Shown one piece after another: positions 44,635-52,608 of a DNA stretch of 64,000 nucleotides (the first letter of the stretch is position 1; every line of letters begins with the position of its first letter). The translations under genes were made by a program, and so were the position numbers. This stretch comes from JBNPEO01 sp050490315 (GTDB lineage: Bacteria > Actinomycetota > Actinomycetes > Actinomycetales > Micrococcaceae). The notes below the pieces were generated by a model, which had not been told where the DNA came from, did no database searches, and saw only the letters and a list, made by a program, of their open reading frames with translations. The stretch lies in NCBI RefSeq assembly GCF_050490315.1, contig NZ_JBNPEO010000002.1:124001-188000 (forward strand), in the 5' to 3' direction.

Positions 44635-45654
44635 CTAGTCGGGTTTCACAGTCGCCATCACCGATTCATCCTCCGGATCGATCACCAAGGCCTCAGGAAG
44701 TGGAATCCCATACTTGTCGCATAGGAACCGTGTCTGGCAGTAACGTTGCGCGTCTGCGGCTACATTGCCGAGGGCTATGGAATTTGCCCCCGCGCCTATG
44801 ATGACACCCACGTATGGCACGGCCTTGGCAACGTCCTGAACGCGGACCGCAGCGCCGGCTTTGCCGCTCTGCTGCATCAACTTCTCAAGGGCTGCCAAGA
44901 GACGGTGGTCCTGTCGGAGCTTCGGGGACCAACGGACGCGATCCTTGATGGCGCCAGCGGCACGGGCTGCGTCGCGGAGCGGCTTTACCTTTGTCGCCTG
45001 TGCCACGAACGACCTCCGTACCAACCTTTGGATAAAGACCTGCTCACTCGGATCCTTTGCGTCGAAGCCGTAGGAATAGGCGATGCGAGTTGCGATAGCC
45101 GTGCTCAGAACCTGGATTACCAAGATATCGGCGGTCATTGCCGCGAACGACCCGGCGACAGGAACAGTGGCCAAGAGGCCCATGCCCGCACCCTCAATCG
45201 CCCCAGCCGTCCGCCATTTGAGGGTGTTCTGGCTCAATAGCCGATCGCAAACCTTGAGATCTTGAGACTGCAATTCCTTGAAGTTATTAATCTGGATCCC
45301 CCGTTTCCGAGCCAGCGTCTCTACGCCCGTCGAATCGTTGAGCTCAAGCGCCCAGTCGTTGACGAGATCAAGTAGCCCTGTCACGGCGCTGATCGCAGGC
45401 CGCATTGCCATATCACTTACCGTATCGCCAGCGCGACGCATGGGTTCCTTGACGACCTCCGGCACTGCGTCCTTGACCCTGTCGGCCACATCAAAGGCGA
45501 ACTCCCCGCTTCGCTGGAGGCTACTGCTCGCCCAGTTCGGCAGACCGTGGCGGTTGTTCCGGCGCCGCCAGTGGTCGTTTAGCGTGTGCCAGGTCTGCGA
45601 TTCATAATCGCTCATTTGAGCTGAGCGCGCCGCTGGATTTGTATCGGCACTCAT
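44635..45654 (-). CDS. EcsC-family protein
   Basis: A protein of about 340 residues with an EcsC domain in its middle: the hydrophobic VPVAGSFAAMTADILVIQVL segment near residue 170 and SYGFDAKDPSEQVFIQRL after it. It has one or two possible membrane-associated segments and a basic N-terminal half (HWRRRNNRHGLPNW). In Bacillus, EcsC accompanies the ABC transporter EcsAB, but here no transporter is adjacent. The start at 45654 (MSADTNPAARS) has GGGGAGCC nearby; a frame 63 bp longer is possible. The role is unknown. Confidence 0.8.
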   Translation of the reverse strand: MSADTNPAARSAQMSDYESQTWHTLNDHWRRRNNRHGLPNWASSSLQRSGEFAFDVADRVKDAVPEVVKEPMRRAGDTVSDMAMRPAISAVTGLLDLVNDWALELNDSTGVETLARKRGIQINNFKELQSQDLKVCDRLLSQNTLKWRTAGAIEGAGMGLLATVPVAGSFAAMTADILVIQVLSTAIATRIAYSYGFDAKDPSEQVFIQRLVRRSFVAQATKVKPLRDAARAAGAIKDRVRWSPKLRQDHRLLAALEKLMQQSGKAGAAVRVQDVAKAVPYVGVIIGAGANSIALGNVAADAQRYCQTRFLCDKYGIPLPEALVIDPEDESVMATVKPD

Positions 45655-46008
45655 TGGGCTCCCCTTTTCCAAATGTTGATTGCTGGATCCATGATGTCGT
45701 AACCACCAGCCGGCCAACTAAACCCACGGGCACCGAGGTTTAGCCGACACCTAGCATCCAAGTGTGAGACGCGCTTTGTGGACGGATTAGCCGCCGGTGA
45801 GACATCAACACTCGCCTGTCGAAACCACTCTGGACCTTCGATAGGACCCCTGTCTGCCGTCCAGTTCGATTTTCGCACGTCGGATTGATCGAACATACCA
45901 ATCAACCGTGGCGCTCAAGTCGGCTCTGCAACCTCAGGTCATCGTTAGAGTCCGAAGACGTGCGTCCAAACGGTGCAAGATTAGAACCCCCGTGCCAGCT
46001 ACTCAGTC
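45655..46008. other. Non-coding spacer of about 350 bp
   Basis: The stretch between the EcsC start and the DUF2332 stop. No convincing gene, tRNA, riboswitch or hairpin was found. Short open frames exist but look like shadows. It should contain the promoter of the EcsC gene; no clear -10/-35 was identified. Confidence 0.4.
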
Positions 46009-46989
46009 TTACAACCACGCCATCGAGGCTCCGTGACCGTGCGTCCATGCGACAGCCTGACCATTGAGCCCAAGGACGAACGTGGACCGGTCCCGCGGGG
46101 CCTCTGGGGCTGTTGCAGTGATCTCGGGCAAGACGTTACTGGCCTCGTTTGAAACCCAGCGGCACGCTCCTTCGGCAACCAGCTCCGTCATGAGCGCGTG
46201 GAACTGACCCCGCTCTTCCGCAGTGAGGTAGGCGATCACAGCACTGTGGAAAACGACAACTTCGCCATAAGGTGCAGCAGCGTCAATCTGCGCGCGGAGA
46301 TCGCTGAGAATGTTTCCCCTCACGAGGTATGGCGGATCGTTCCGAGCAATATCGATCGCTGATTTGAGCCTGCTGCGGCGTTCCTCTTGCTCCGGCCACA
46401 CGAGGTTCGTGAGCCAGGCCATGGCATCGTCGTCGTTGACATCGAGTGGATTGAGATCGAGGCCGCTGCGCCACGCAATGGCTGGCAACCTGACGGGCTG
46501 CGGCGGCTCACCGCTCACCTGGCAGACAAGCAGCGGGCCGTCTGCACCCTTAAGGCGATGATGCGGACTCCAGTCGTAGTTATACCTATCCGGATACAAG
46601 CACAGCCCAGCGCTGGCACCGGCCTCAACAAGAGCCAGCGGTCTGCCAGATTCAGTCCCGATCTGCGAAAAGACAGGCGTCAGGGTTGCCAGCCGTCCCA
46701 CTTCATTTGTTTGCGTTGCGCGCTCCATGATGGTCCTGCGAATGGGACTTGGATTGTCCAAGAGCGCCGACCGCAAACCGGAATATGGGCCGGGCGCGGC
46801 CACCCCGTTCCACCGTGCCGCAGCAAATACCAAGTTCGGTTGCTGCTTGATTTGAGGCAAGGTAGCAATCCAGGCCTTGACCTCAGTATCGCTAGCAACC
46901 GAAGTGGCCCACTCTTCAAAACATGGCGAATCTCTAGCGTCATGAGCGAAGGCACTGTACTGGTCAGCAACGTCTGCAAATAAGTTCAT
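46009..46989 (-). CDS. DUF2332-family protein
   Basis: A 326-residue soluble protein whose middle contains LALVEAGASAGLCLYPDRY, the hallmark of DUF2332. The family is widespread in Actinobacteria and has a methyltransferase-like core with no proven function. NPLDVNDDDAMAWLTNLVWP and VVVFHSAVIAYL match the family. It starts at an ATG 120 bp from the nrdF stop, after a strong terminator, so it is not part of the nrd operon. Confidence 0.85.
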   Translation of the reverse strand: MNLFADVADQYSAFAHDARDSPCFEEWATSVASDTEVKAWIATLPQIKQQPNLVFAAARWNGVAAPGPYSGLRSALLDNPSPIRRTIMERATQTNEVGRLATLTPVFSQIGTESGRPLALVEAGASAGLCLYPDRYNYDWSPHHRLKGADGPLLVCQVSGEPPQPVRLPAIAWRSGLDLNPLDVNDDDAMAWLTNLVWPEQEERRSRLKSAIDIARNDPPYLVRGNILSDLRAQIDAAAPYGEVVVFHSAVIAYLTAEERGQFHALMTELVAEGACRWVSNEASNVLPEITATAPEAPRDRSTFVLGLNGQAVAWTHGHGASMAWL

Positions 46990-47010
46990 GGCCTCATTCT
47001 GCCCCAGCCG

Positions 47011-47051
47011 AAAAACCAGCAGTGCCCGGCGCTCAAAAAGCGCCGGGCACT
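47011..47051 (-). terminator. Rho-independent terminator of the nrd cluster
   Basis: AGTGCCCGGCGCT (47021-47033) pairs perfectly with AGCGCCGGGCACT (47039-47051), with a CAAAA loop. Five A at 47011-47015 give a T-run on the minus strand. It lies about 58 bp past the nrdF stop. Confidence 0.85.
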
Positions 47052-47108
47052 ACTGAACTCAACTAAACGAAGCCGACTTCCCGCCGTCGTTCTCTAGAAA
47101 ACGAAAGA

Positions 47109-48083
47109 CTAGAACTCCCAGTCCTCATCCTCAGTGTTCACGGCCTTGCCGATCACGTAGGAGGAGCCCGAGCCGGAGAAGAAGTCGTGGTTCTCGTCCG
47201 AGTTCGGGGACAGTGCCGAGAGGATGGCCGGGTTCACGTCGGTGACGGAGGCCGGGAACATGGCCTCGTAGCCGAGGTTCATCAGCGCCTTGTTGGCGTT
47301 GTAGTGCAGGAACTTCTTAACGTCCTCGGCCAGGCCAACAGAATCGTAAAGATCGTGCGTGTACTGAACTTCGTTCTCGTACAGCTCAAAGAGCAGCTCG
47401 AAGGTGTAGTCCTTGATTTCCTGCTTGCGCTCCTCGGAAAGTCCTTCCAGACCCTTTTGGAACTTGTAGCCAATGTAGTAACCGTGAACTGCCTCATCGC
47501 GGATGATCAAACGGATCAAATCAGCGGTGTTTGTCAGCTTGGCCCGGGAAGACCAGTACATGGGCAGGTAGAAGCCCGAGTAGAACAAGAAGGACTCCAA
47601 CAACGTGGAGGCAACCTTGCGCTTGAGCGGGTCATCGCCCTGGTAGTAGTCCATAACGATCTGCGCTTTACGCTGCAGGTTCTCGTTCTCCACCGACCAG
47701 CGGAATGCCTCGTCGATCTCCTTGGTGGAGCACAAGGTGGAGAAAATCGAAGAGTAGCTCTTGGCGTGCACGGATTCCATGAACGCGATGTTCGTGTAAA
47801 CGGCTTCCTCATGCGGGGTGATCGCATCCGGAATCAGGGCTACAGCGCCGACGGTTCCCTGGATGGTGTCCAGGAGGGTCAAGCCGGTGAACACGCGCAT
47901 GGTGAGTCGCTGCTCATCCGGCGTCAGCGTGTTCCAGGACTGGATGTCGTTAGAAAGCGGCACCTTCTCCGGCAGCCAAAAGTTGTTGACCAGTCGGTTC
48001 CAAACGTCCACGTCCTTATCGTCCTGGATTTTGTTCCAGTTGATGGCCTCAACGTGGTGAAGCAGCTTGACCTTCTCGGTCAT
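47109..48083 (-). CDS. nrdF: Class Ib ribonucleotide reductase beta subunit NrdF
   Basis: Holds the tyrosyl radical and dimanganese or diiron site that starts ribonucleotide reduction. Metal ligands are seen in HEEAVYTNIAFMESVHAKSY near residue 95 and IIRDEAVHGYYIGYKF near 190. The length (324 aa) is standard. It follows nrdE after a 107-bp spacer with a perfect hairpin and is the last gene of the cluster. Confidence 0.97.
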   Translation of the reverse strand: MTEKVKLLHHVEAINWNKIQDDKDVDVWNRLVNNFWLPEKVPLSNDIQSWNTLTPDEQRLTMRVFTGLTLLDTIQGTVGAVALIPDAITPHEEAVYTNIAFMESVHAKSYSSIFSTLCSTKEIDEAFRWSVENENLQRKAQIVMDYYQGDDPLKRKVASTLLESFLFYSGFYLPMYWSSRAKLTNTADLIRLIIRDEAVHGYYIGYKFQKGLEGLSEERKQEIKDYTFELLFELYENEVQYTHDLYDSVGLAEDVKKFLHYNANKALMNLGYEAMFPASVTDVNPAILSALSPNSDENHDFFSGSGSSYVIGKAVNTEDEDWEF

Positions 48084-48121
48084 CTCGTCCCCTTTGGTGT
48101 GTGGTTCTGGGAGTAAGGCGC

Positions 48122-48149
48122 ACGACGGCGGGTGCGTACCCGCCGTCGT
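48122..48149. other. Perfect hairpin in the nrdE-nrdF spacer
   Basis: ACGACGGCGGGT and ACCCGCCGTCGT (12 bp each) are separated by GCGT. No T-run follows on the minus strand, so it is more likely an mRNA processing or stabilising hairpin than a terminator. It carries an inverted pair of the ACGACGGCGG word. Confidence 0.6.
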
Positions 48150-48190
48150 ACTGTTTAGTTTGTTGATGCGCTATTTAGTTGAAGGATCAA

Positions 48191-50464
48191 CTAAAGCATG
48201 CAGCTAACGCAACCATCCACCTCCGTGCCCTCCAGCGCGAGCTGGCGGAGACGGATGTAGTAAATGGTCTTGATGCCCTTTTTCCATGCGTAGATCTGGG
48301 CCTTGTTGATGTCACGCGTGGTGGCAGTGTCCTTGAAGAACAACGTCAAGGACAAGCCCTGATCTACGTGCTGGGTTGCAGCAGCGTAGGTGTCGATGAT
48401 CTTCTCGTAGCCAATCTCGTAGGCATCCTCGTAGTACTCGAGGTTGTCGTTGGTGAGGTACGGCGCCGGGTAGTAAACGCGGCCGAGCTTGCCTTCCTTG
48501 CGGATCTCAATCTTGGACGCCACCGGGTGGATCGAGGAGGTGGAGTTGTTGATGTAAGAGATGGATCCGGTCGGCGGGACAGCCTGAAGGTTCTGGTTGT
48601 AGATACCGTGCTCCATGACAGAAGCCTTCAACTCACGCCAGTCATCCTGTGTGGGGATGTGCATGTGGTTGAACAGTTCCTTCACACGATCCGTTGCCGG
48701 AACCCATTCCTGCTCGGTGTACTTGTCGAAGAACTCCCCCGATGCGTACTGCGAGTTCTCAAAACCACCGAACTTCTGACCGGTCTCAATGGAGAGACGG
48801 TTAGAAGCACGCAAAGCGTGGAAGAGCACCGTGTAGAAGTAGATGTTCGTGAAGTCGATGCCCTCTTCAGAGCCATAGAAAACACGCTCGCGGGCCAAGT
48901 AGCCGTGCAAGTTCATCTGACCCAAACCAATGGCGTGGCTCTGAGCGTTACCCTGCGCAATGGAGGGAACCGAGTTGATGTAAGACATGTCAGAGACGGC
49001 GCTCAAAGCACGGATGGAAGTCTCGATGGTCATGCCGAAGTCCGGTGAATCCATGGCCTTGGCAATGTTCAACGAACCCAGGTTGCAAGAAATGTCCTTG
49101 CCCACGGTCTCGTAGCTCAAGTCCTCGCCGTAAACGGACGGGGTGGAAACCTGGAGGATCTCAGAGCACAAGTTGCTCATGGTGACCTTGCCGGCGATCG
49201 GGTTAGCCCGGTTTACGGTGTCCTCGAACATGATGTACGGGTAACCGGATTCGAACTGGATCTCTGCGAGAGTCTGGAAGAACTCACGAGCGTTGATCTT
49301 CGTCTTCTTGATCCGAGAATCGTCAACCATTTCGTAGTACTTCTCAGTCACCGAAATGTCAGTGAACGGAATGCCGTAAACCTTCTCGACGTCGTAAGGC
49401 GAGAACAGGTACATGTCCTCGTTCTTGCGGGCCAGTTCAAAGGTGATGTCCGGAACAACAACACCCAAGGAAAGTGTCTTGATACGGATCTTCTCATCGG
49501 CGTTCTCGCGCTTGGTGTCCAAGAAGCGGAAGATGTCCGGGTGGTGAGCGTGCAAGTACACGGCGCCTGCACCCTGGCGGGCACCGAGCTGGTTTGCGTA
49601 GGAGAAGCTGTCCTCGAGAAGTTTCATCACGGGGATAACACCGGAGGACTGGTTCTCGATCTGTTTGATCGGTGCACCGTGCTCGCGGATGTTGGTCAAG
49701 GACAGAGCAACACCGCCGCCACGCTTTGAGAGCTGCAAAGCGGAGTTGATACCGCGGGCAATGGACTCCATGTTGTCTTCAATGCGGAGCAAGAAGCAGG
49801 AAACCAGCTCGCCGCGCTGAGCCTTGCCAGCGTTCAAGAAGGTGGGGGTTGCCGGCTGGAAACGGCCCTGGATGATCTCGTCAACCAACTGGGTTGCGAG
49901 CTCTTCGTTGCCACGAGCCAAGTGCAGTGCAACCATGCACACACGGTCCTCGTAGCGCTCCAAGAAACGCTTTCCGTCAAAAGTCTTCAGTGTGTAAGAG
50001 GTGTAGAACTTGAAGGCGCCCAAGAAGGTTTCAAAGCGGAACTTAGCCTTGTACGCACGGTTGAACAGGCCACGAATGAAGTTCATGGTGTACTGATCCA
50101 GCGTTTCGCGCTCGTAGTACTCGTTCTTTACCAGGTATTCGAGCTTCTCTTCCAAGTCGTGGAAGAACACCGTGTTGTTGTTAACGTGCTGCAAGAAGTA
50201 CTGGTGTGCAGCTTCGCGGTCAGCCTCAAACTGAATCTTGCCGTCCGGACCATAAAGGTTCAGCATGGCGTTCAGCTCGTGGTAACCCAAACCCTTAAAT
50301 GCTTCTGGCATGGGAGTTTTCGCCTGTTCCAAAAGATCAACAGCGCTAGTCACCTCAGCGCCCTTGACCTGTGAAGGAGACGCCGCAGCTGAGACCTCCA
50401 TGCCCGGTGCAGTGGTTTGCACGCCGGATTCTCTTACTTCGGTGTCTGCGACAGTCGTGTCCAA
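48191..50464 (-). CDS. nrdE: Class Ib ribonucleotide reductase alpha subunit NrdE
   Basis: Catalytic subunit that reduces NDPs. NLCSEILQVSTPSV carries active-site Asn-x-Cys-x-Glu near residue 425, ATPTFLNAGKAQRGELVSCF and RGGGVALSLTNIREHG match the alpha fold, and the C-terminal VDGCVSCML holds the dithiol that NrdH reduces. The start shown is TTG at 50464 (31-bp overlap with nrdI). An ATG 63 bp downstream is possible but has no visible ribosome site. A short Ala/Val-rich N-terminal extension before residue 40 is not in E. coli NrdE. Confidence 0.95.
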   Translation of the reverse strand: MDTTVADTEVRESGVQTTAPGMEVSAAASPSQVKGAEVTSAVDLLEQAKTPMPEAFKGLGYHELNAMLNLYGPDGKIQFEADREAAHQYFLQHVNNNTVFFHDLEEKLEYLVKNEYYERETLDQYTMNFIRGLFNRAYKAKFRFETFLGAFKFYTSYTLKTFDGKRFLERYEDRVCMVALHLARGNEELATQLVDEIIQGRFQPATPTFLNAGKAQRGELVSCFLLRIEDNMESIARGINSALQLSKRGGGVALSLTNIREHGAPIKQIENQSSGVIPVMKLLEDSFSYANQLGARQGAGAVYLHAHHPDIFRFLDTKRENADEKIRIKTLSLGVVVPDITFELARKNEDMYLFSPYDVEKVYGIPFTDISVTEKYYEMVDDSRIKKTKINAREFFQTLAEIQFESGYPYIMFEDTVNRANPIAGKVTMSNLCSEILQVSTPSVYGEDLSYETVGKDISCNLGSLNIAKAMDSPDFGMTIETSIRALSAVSDMSYINSVPSIAQGNAQSHAIGLGQMNLHGYLARERVFYGSEEGIDFTNIYFYTVLFHALRASNRLSIETGQKFGGFENSQYASGEFFDKYTEQEWVPATDRVKELFNHMHIPTQDDWRELKASVMEHGIYNQNLQAVPPTGSISYINNSTSSIHPVASKIEIRKEGKLGRVYYPAPYLTNDNLEYYEDAYEIGYEKIIDTYAAATQHVDQGLSLTLFFKDTATTRDINKAQIYAWKKGIKTIYYIRLRQLALEGTEVDGCVSCML

Positions 50465-50907
50465 AACATGTCCAATCCTTGATTGACCCGGTCGATGTCT
50501 TCCGGAGTCCCCATAAGTTCAAATTTGTAGAGGTGCGGCACTTGGCACTTCTGGGAAATGATTCGCCCAGCCATGCAGTAGTTATCACCAAAATTAGTGT
50601 TGCCGGCACTAATCACTCCACGAATCAGTGAACGGTTCTGCTGGTTATTGAGGAACCGAATCACCTGCTTAGGAACCGAACCTTCGCCTCCAGTGCCCCC
50701 ATACGTGGGCAACACCAGAACAAACGGCTCTTGCGCTAGCAGCGCATCTTCCCTTGTATATAAAGGGATGCGAGCAGCATCCCGGCCCAGCTTGGCCACA
50801 AAACGAGCAGTGTTGCCAGAGCTGGATGAAAAGTAAATGAGGTGACTCCCGGTGGTGTTCAGACCCTGGGCCTGAGCACTAGCACCGTCTAGCGTCAGCG
50901 ATGCCAT
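50434..50907 (-). CDS. nrdI: NrdI flavodoxin-like protein
   Basis: FMN protein that supplies oxidant to assemble the manganese cofactor of NrdF. IYFSSSSGNTARFV is the FMN-phosphate loop near residue 25, and YGGTGGEGSVPKQV near 65 is family-typical. The ATG at 50907 is preceded by GAGG at a normal distance; a GTG three codons earlier would overlap that site. About 157 residues. It overlaps nrdE. Confidence 0.95.
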   Translation of the reverse strand: MASLTLDGASAQAQGLNTTGSHLIYFSSSSGNTARFVAKLGRDAARIPLYTREDALLAQEPFVLVLPTYGGTGGEGSVPKQVIRFLNNQQNRSLIRGVISAGNTNFGDNYCMAGRIISQKCQVPHLYKFELMGTPEDIDRVNQGLDMFWTRLSQTPK

Positions 50908-50972
50908 CGGAGCCACCTCACATACTTAATACTGAAAATACTGAAACTGAAATTAAGCTACAGAGCTAGCGA

Positions 50973-51218
50973 TTACGCTACGGAGCTAGCGGCCTGGCCA
51001 GCCAGCTCGGCGATCTTGTCCGGACGGAAACCTGACCAGTGGTCCTGATCGGTGACAACCACGGGAGCCTGCATGTAGCCCAAGGCCTTCAAACGCTCCA
51101 AAGCCTCGGCATCCTGAGAGATATCCACGCTCTGGTAGACGATGCCCTTTTTGTCCAAAGCTCGGTATGTTGCGTTGCACTGAACACAAGCCGGCTTCGT
51201 GTAAACCGTGACGGTCAT
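50973..51218 (-). CDS. nrdH: Glutaredoxin-like protein NrdH
   Basis: Electron donor to NrdE. An 81-residue thioredoxin-fold protein with the CVQC dithiol at residues 11-14, and APVVVTDQDHWSGFRPDKI near 52, the NrdH signature (WSGFRPD). First gene of the nrdHIEF cluster, 65 bp upstream of nrdI. The upstream 220 bp should contain the promoter, including the palindrome below. Confidence 0.96.
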   Translation of the reverse strand: MTVTVYTKPACVQCNATYRALDKKGIVYQSVDISQDAEALERLKALGYMQAPVVVTDQDHWSGFRPDKIAELAGQAASSVA

Positions 51219-51376
51219 GATCGATGTCCCCTTTGTTGACGTCTTTTGTACTGTTTGACCCGGGTGAGAACGGTTGGCCCTCAGGCTGGCCGCTTCCTAC
51301 CCGAATCCGCCCAAACTAGTTGCTGTACTAGCTGCGGCACCCCCGGTGAGGACTCCCACTCAATCTGTATTTAGAT

Positions 51377-51388
51377 ACTACATGTAGT
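51377..51388. promoter_or_regulatory. Palindrome ACTACATGTAGT, candidate NrdR box of the nrd cluster
   Basis: A perfect 12-bp palindrome 159 bp upstream of nrdH. It fits the NrdR-box pattern (CACTACATGTAGTG-like versus consensus ACACWATATWTWGTGT) with two mismatches. A weaker relative, ATTACAAGTATG (51421-51432), lies 44 bp further upstream. On the minus strand the palindrome overlaps a possible -35 TTGCAC, so a repressor there could block transcription. NrdR itself is not in the window. Confidence 0.6.
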
Positions 51389-51606
51389 GCAAGGGCCCCG
51401 AGCGGACCCCTAGATGATGTATTACAAGTATGTCATTTAATGCACCGGTAGTCCACAGGCAGCGAGGGGTAAATTGTCCGGATTTCTGCAGTTTTTACCC
51501 TCGTCATCCACACCCTGTGGAGTAGTTAGACACATTTAAAACTCTGCGTGTCGCCGGCCGCGCGGCGTGTCGCCCACAGCTGTGGAAACTACGACGCCGG
51601 GTGGTG

Positions 51607-51624
51607 ACCACTACATGTAGTGGT
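51607..51624. promoter_or_regulatory. 18-bp perfect palindrome before the LysR gene
   Basis: ACCACTACATGTAGTGGT contains the same 12-bp core as the element in front of nrdH, 230 bp away, and is even more symmetric. A second inverted repeat, GGTGACCAC (51603-51611) and GTGGTCACC (51635-51643), overlaps it. The start of the divergent LysR gene is 49 bp downstream. The binding protein is unknown. The rest of 51219-51672 shows no gene. Confidence 0.6.
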
Positions 51625-51672
51625 GGGCAGTAAGGTGGTCACCAGCCCCATCCGAGAGGCAAAGGAATACTT

Positions 51673-52608
51673 ATGGTCAACCCGCTTCATCTGCGCACCT
51701 TGCTCGAAGTGACGCGATTGGGCTCGTTTGCGGCAGCAGCAAACCGGCTCGGCTACACAGCCTCCGCCGTCTCGCAGCAAATGTCAGCACTAGAACGTGA
51801 CTCTGGCGTGGTGCTCTTTGACCGCTCCGCCCGCAGCATTCAACCCACTGACGCTGCCCTGGTGATGACCCGCCACGCCGTCAAAGTACTAACAGACCTA
51901 GACGCCTTACTGGCCGCAGCAGCCAGAACCCAAACCGCAAGTCATCAAGAACTTCGCCTCGGCCTGTTTCCCTCACTTGCCACCCATATCCTCCCCACGC
52001 TGATGCAGGGCCAGCCGTGGCGGGATCTGGGGCTTAGCCTCAAAGTCTCCGTAGCTGAGCCAGCCCAAACCATCCAAGGCCTACGCGAAGGTGGAGAACT
52101 CGACGTTGCACTGGTGTACCAGGTAGGCCAATCAGGGCTTGCCTGGCCGCACAGTGTGGACCGGCAATGGATTGGCGACGATCAGTTCCGAGTAGTCCTG
52201 CCTGCCTCATGGGGATTTACCGAAGGCGCTCCCGTGGCGGCGCACCATCTCTCTGACACTCCATGGATTATGCACCACCCCGGTACCTCTGACGCCACAG
52301 TGATCGAACGGCTTTTTGCCAGCTGCAATCTGCATCCGCGTGTAGTGGCCTACAGCGATGACTTCCAAGCAAGCCTAGAACTCGCTGCGGCAGGCCTAGG
52401 CGCAGCACTGGTCCCAGATCTAGCGCTGCGCAAACGCCCAGAGGGTTTAGTGGTTCTGGACGTTCCGGAAATCCGCCTGGCAAGGAACATTTTTGCGCTC
52501 CTGATCAATGACAAACAAACAGCGCGAGTCCGGCTATTTATGGACCTACTGGCTCAAACAATGCAGCTTGAGCCAGCTGCGACAACTACACAGAAGTCCG
52601 GCGCCTAA
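51673..52608 (+). CDS. LysR-family transcriptional regulator
   Basis: A 311-residue LysR protein. The N-terminal winged HTH has LRTLLEVTRLGSFAAAANRL with SASQQMSALERD-like recognition-helix residues near 25-50. The C-terminal effector domain follows. The target and effector are unknown. The 3' end overlaps the convergent aldehyde-dehydrogenase gene by 23 bp. It may autoregulate through the palindrome upstream, which would link it to the nrd promoter. Confidence 0.93.
   Translation: MVNPLHLRTLLEVTRLGSFAAAANRLGYTASAVSQQMSALERDSGVVLFDRSARSIQPTDAALVMTRHAVKVLTDLDALLAAAARTQTASHQELRLGLFPSLATHILPTLMQGQPWRDLGLSLKVSVAEPAQTIQGLREGGELDVALVYQVGQSGLAWPHSVDRQWIGDDQFRVVLPASWGFTEGAPVAAHHLSDTPWIMHHPGTSDATVIERLFASCNLHPRVVAYSDDFQASLELAAAGLGAALVPDLALRKRPEGLVVLDVPEIRLARNIFALLINDKQTARVRLFMDLLAQTMQLEPAATTTQKSGA

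Noticed and set aside
47187..48116. A 309-residue open frame opposite nrdF
   Set aside because: Covers the well-conserved NrdF gene with Val/Gly/Leu-rich antisense sequence and no recognised domain.
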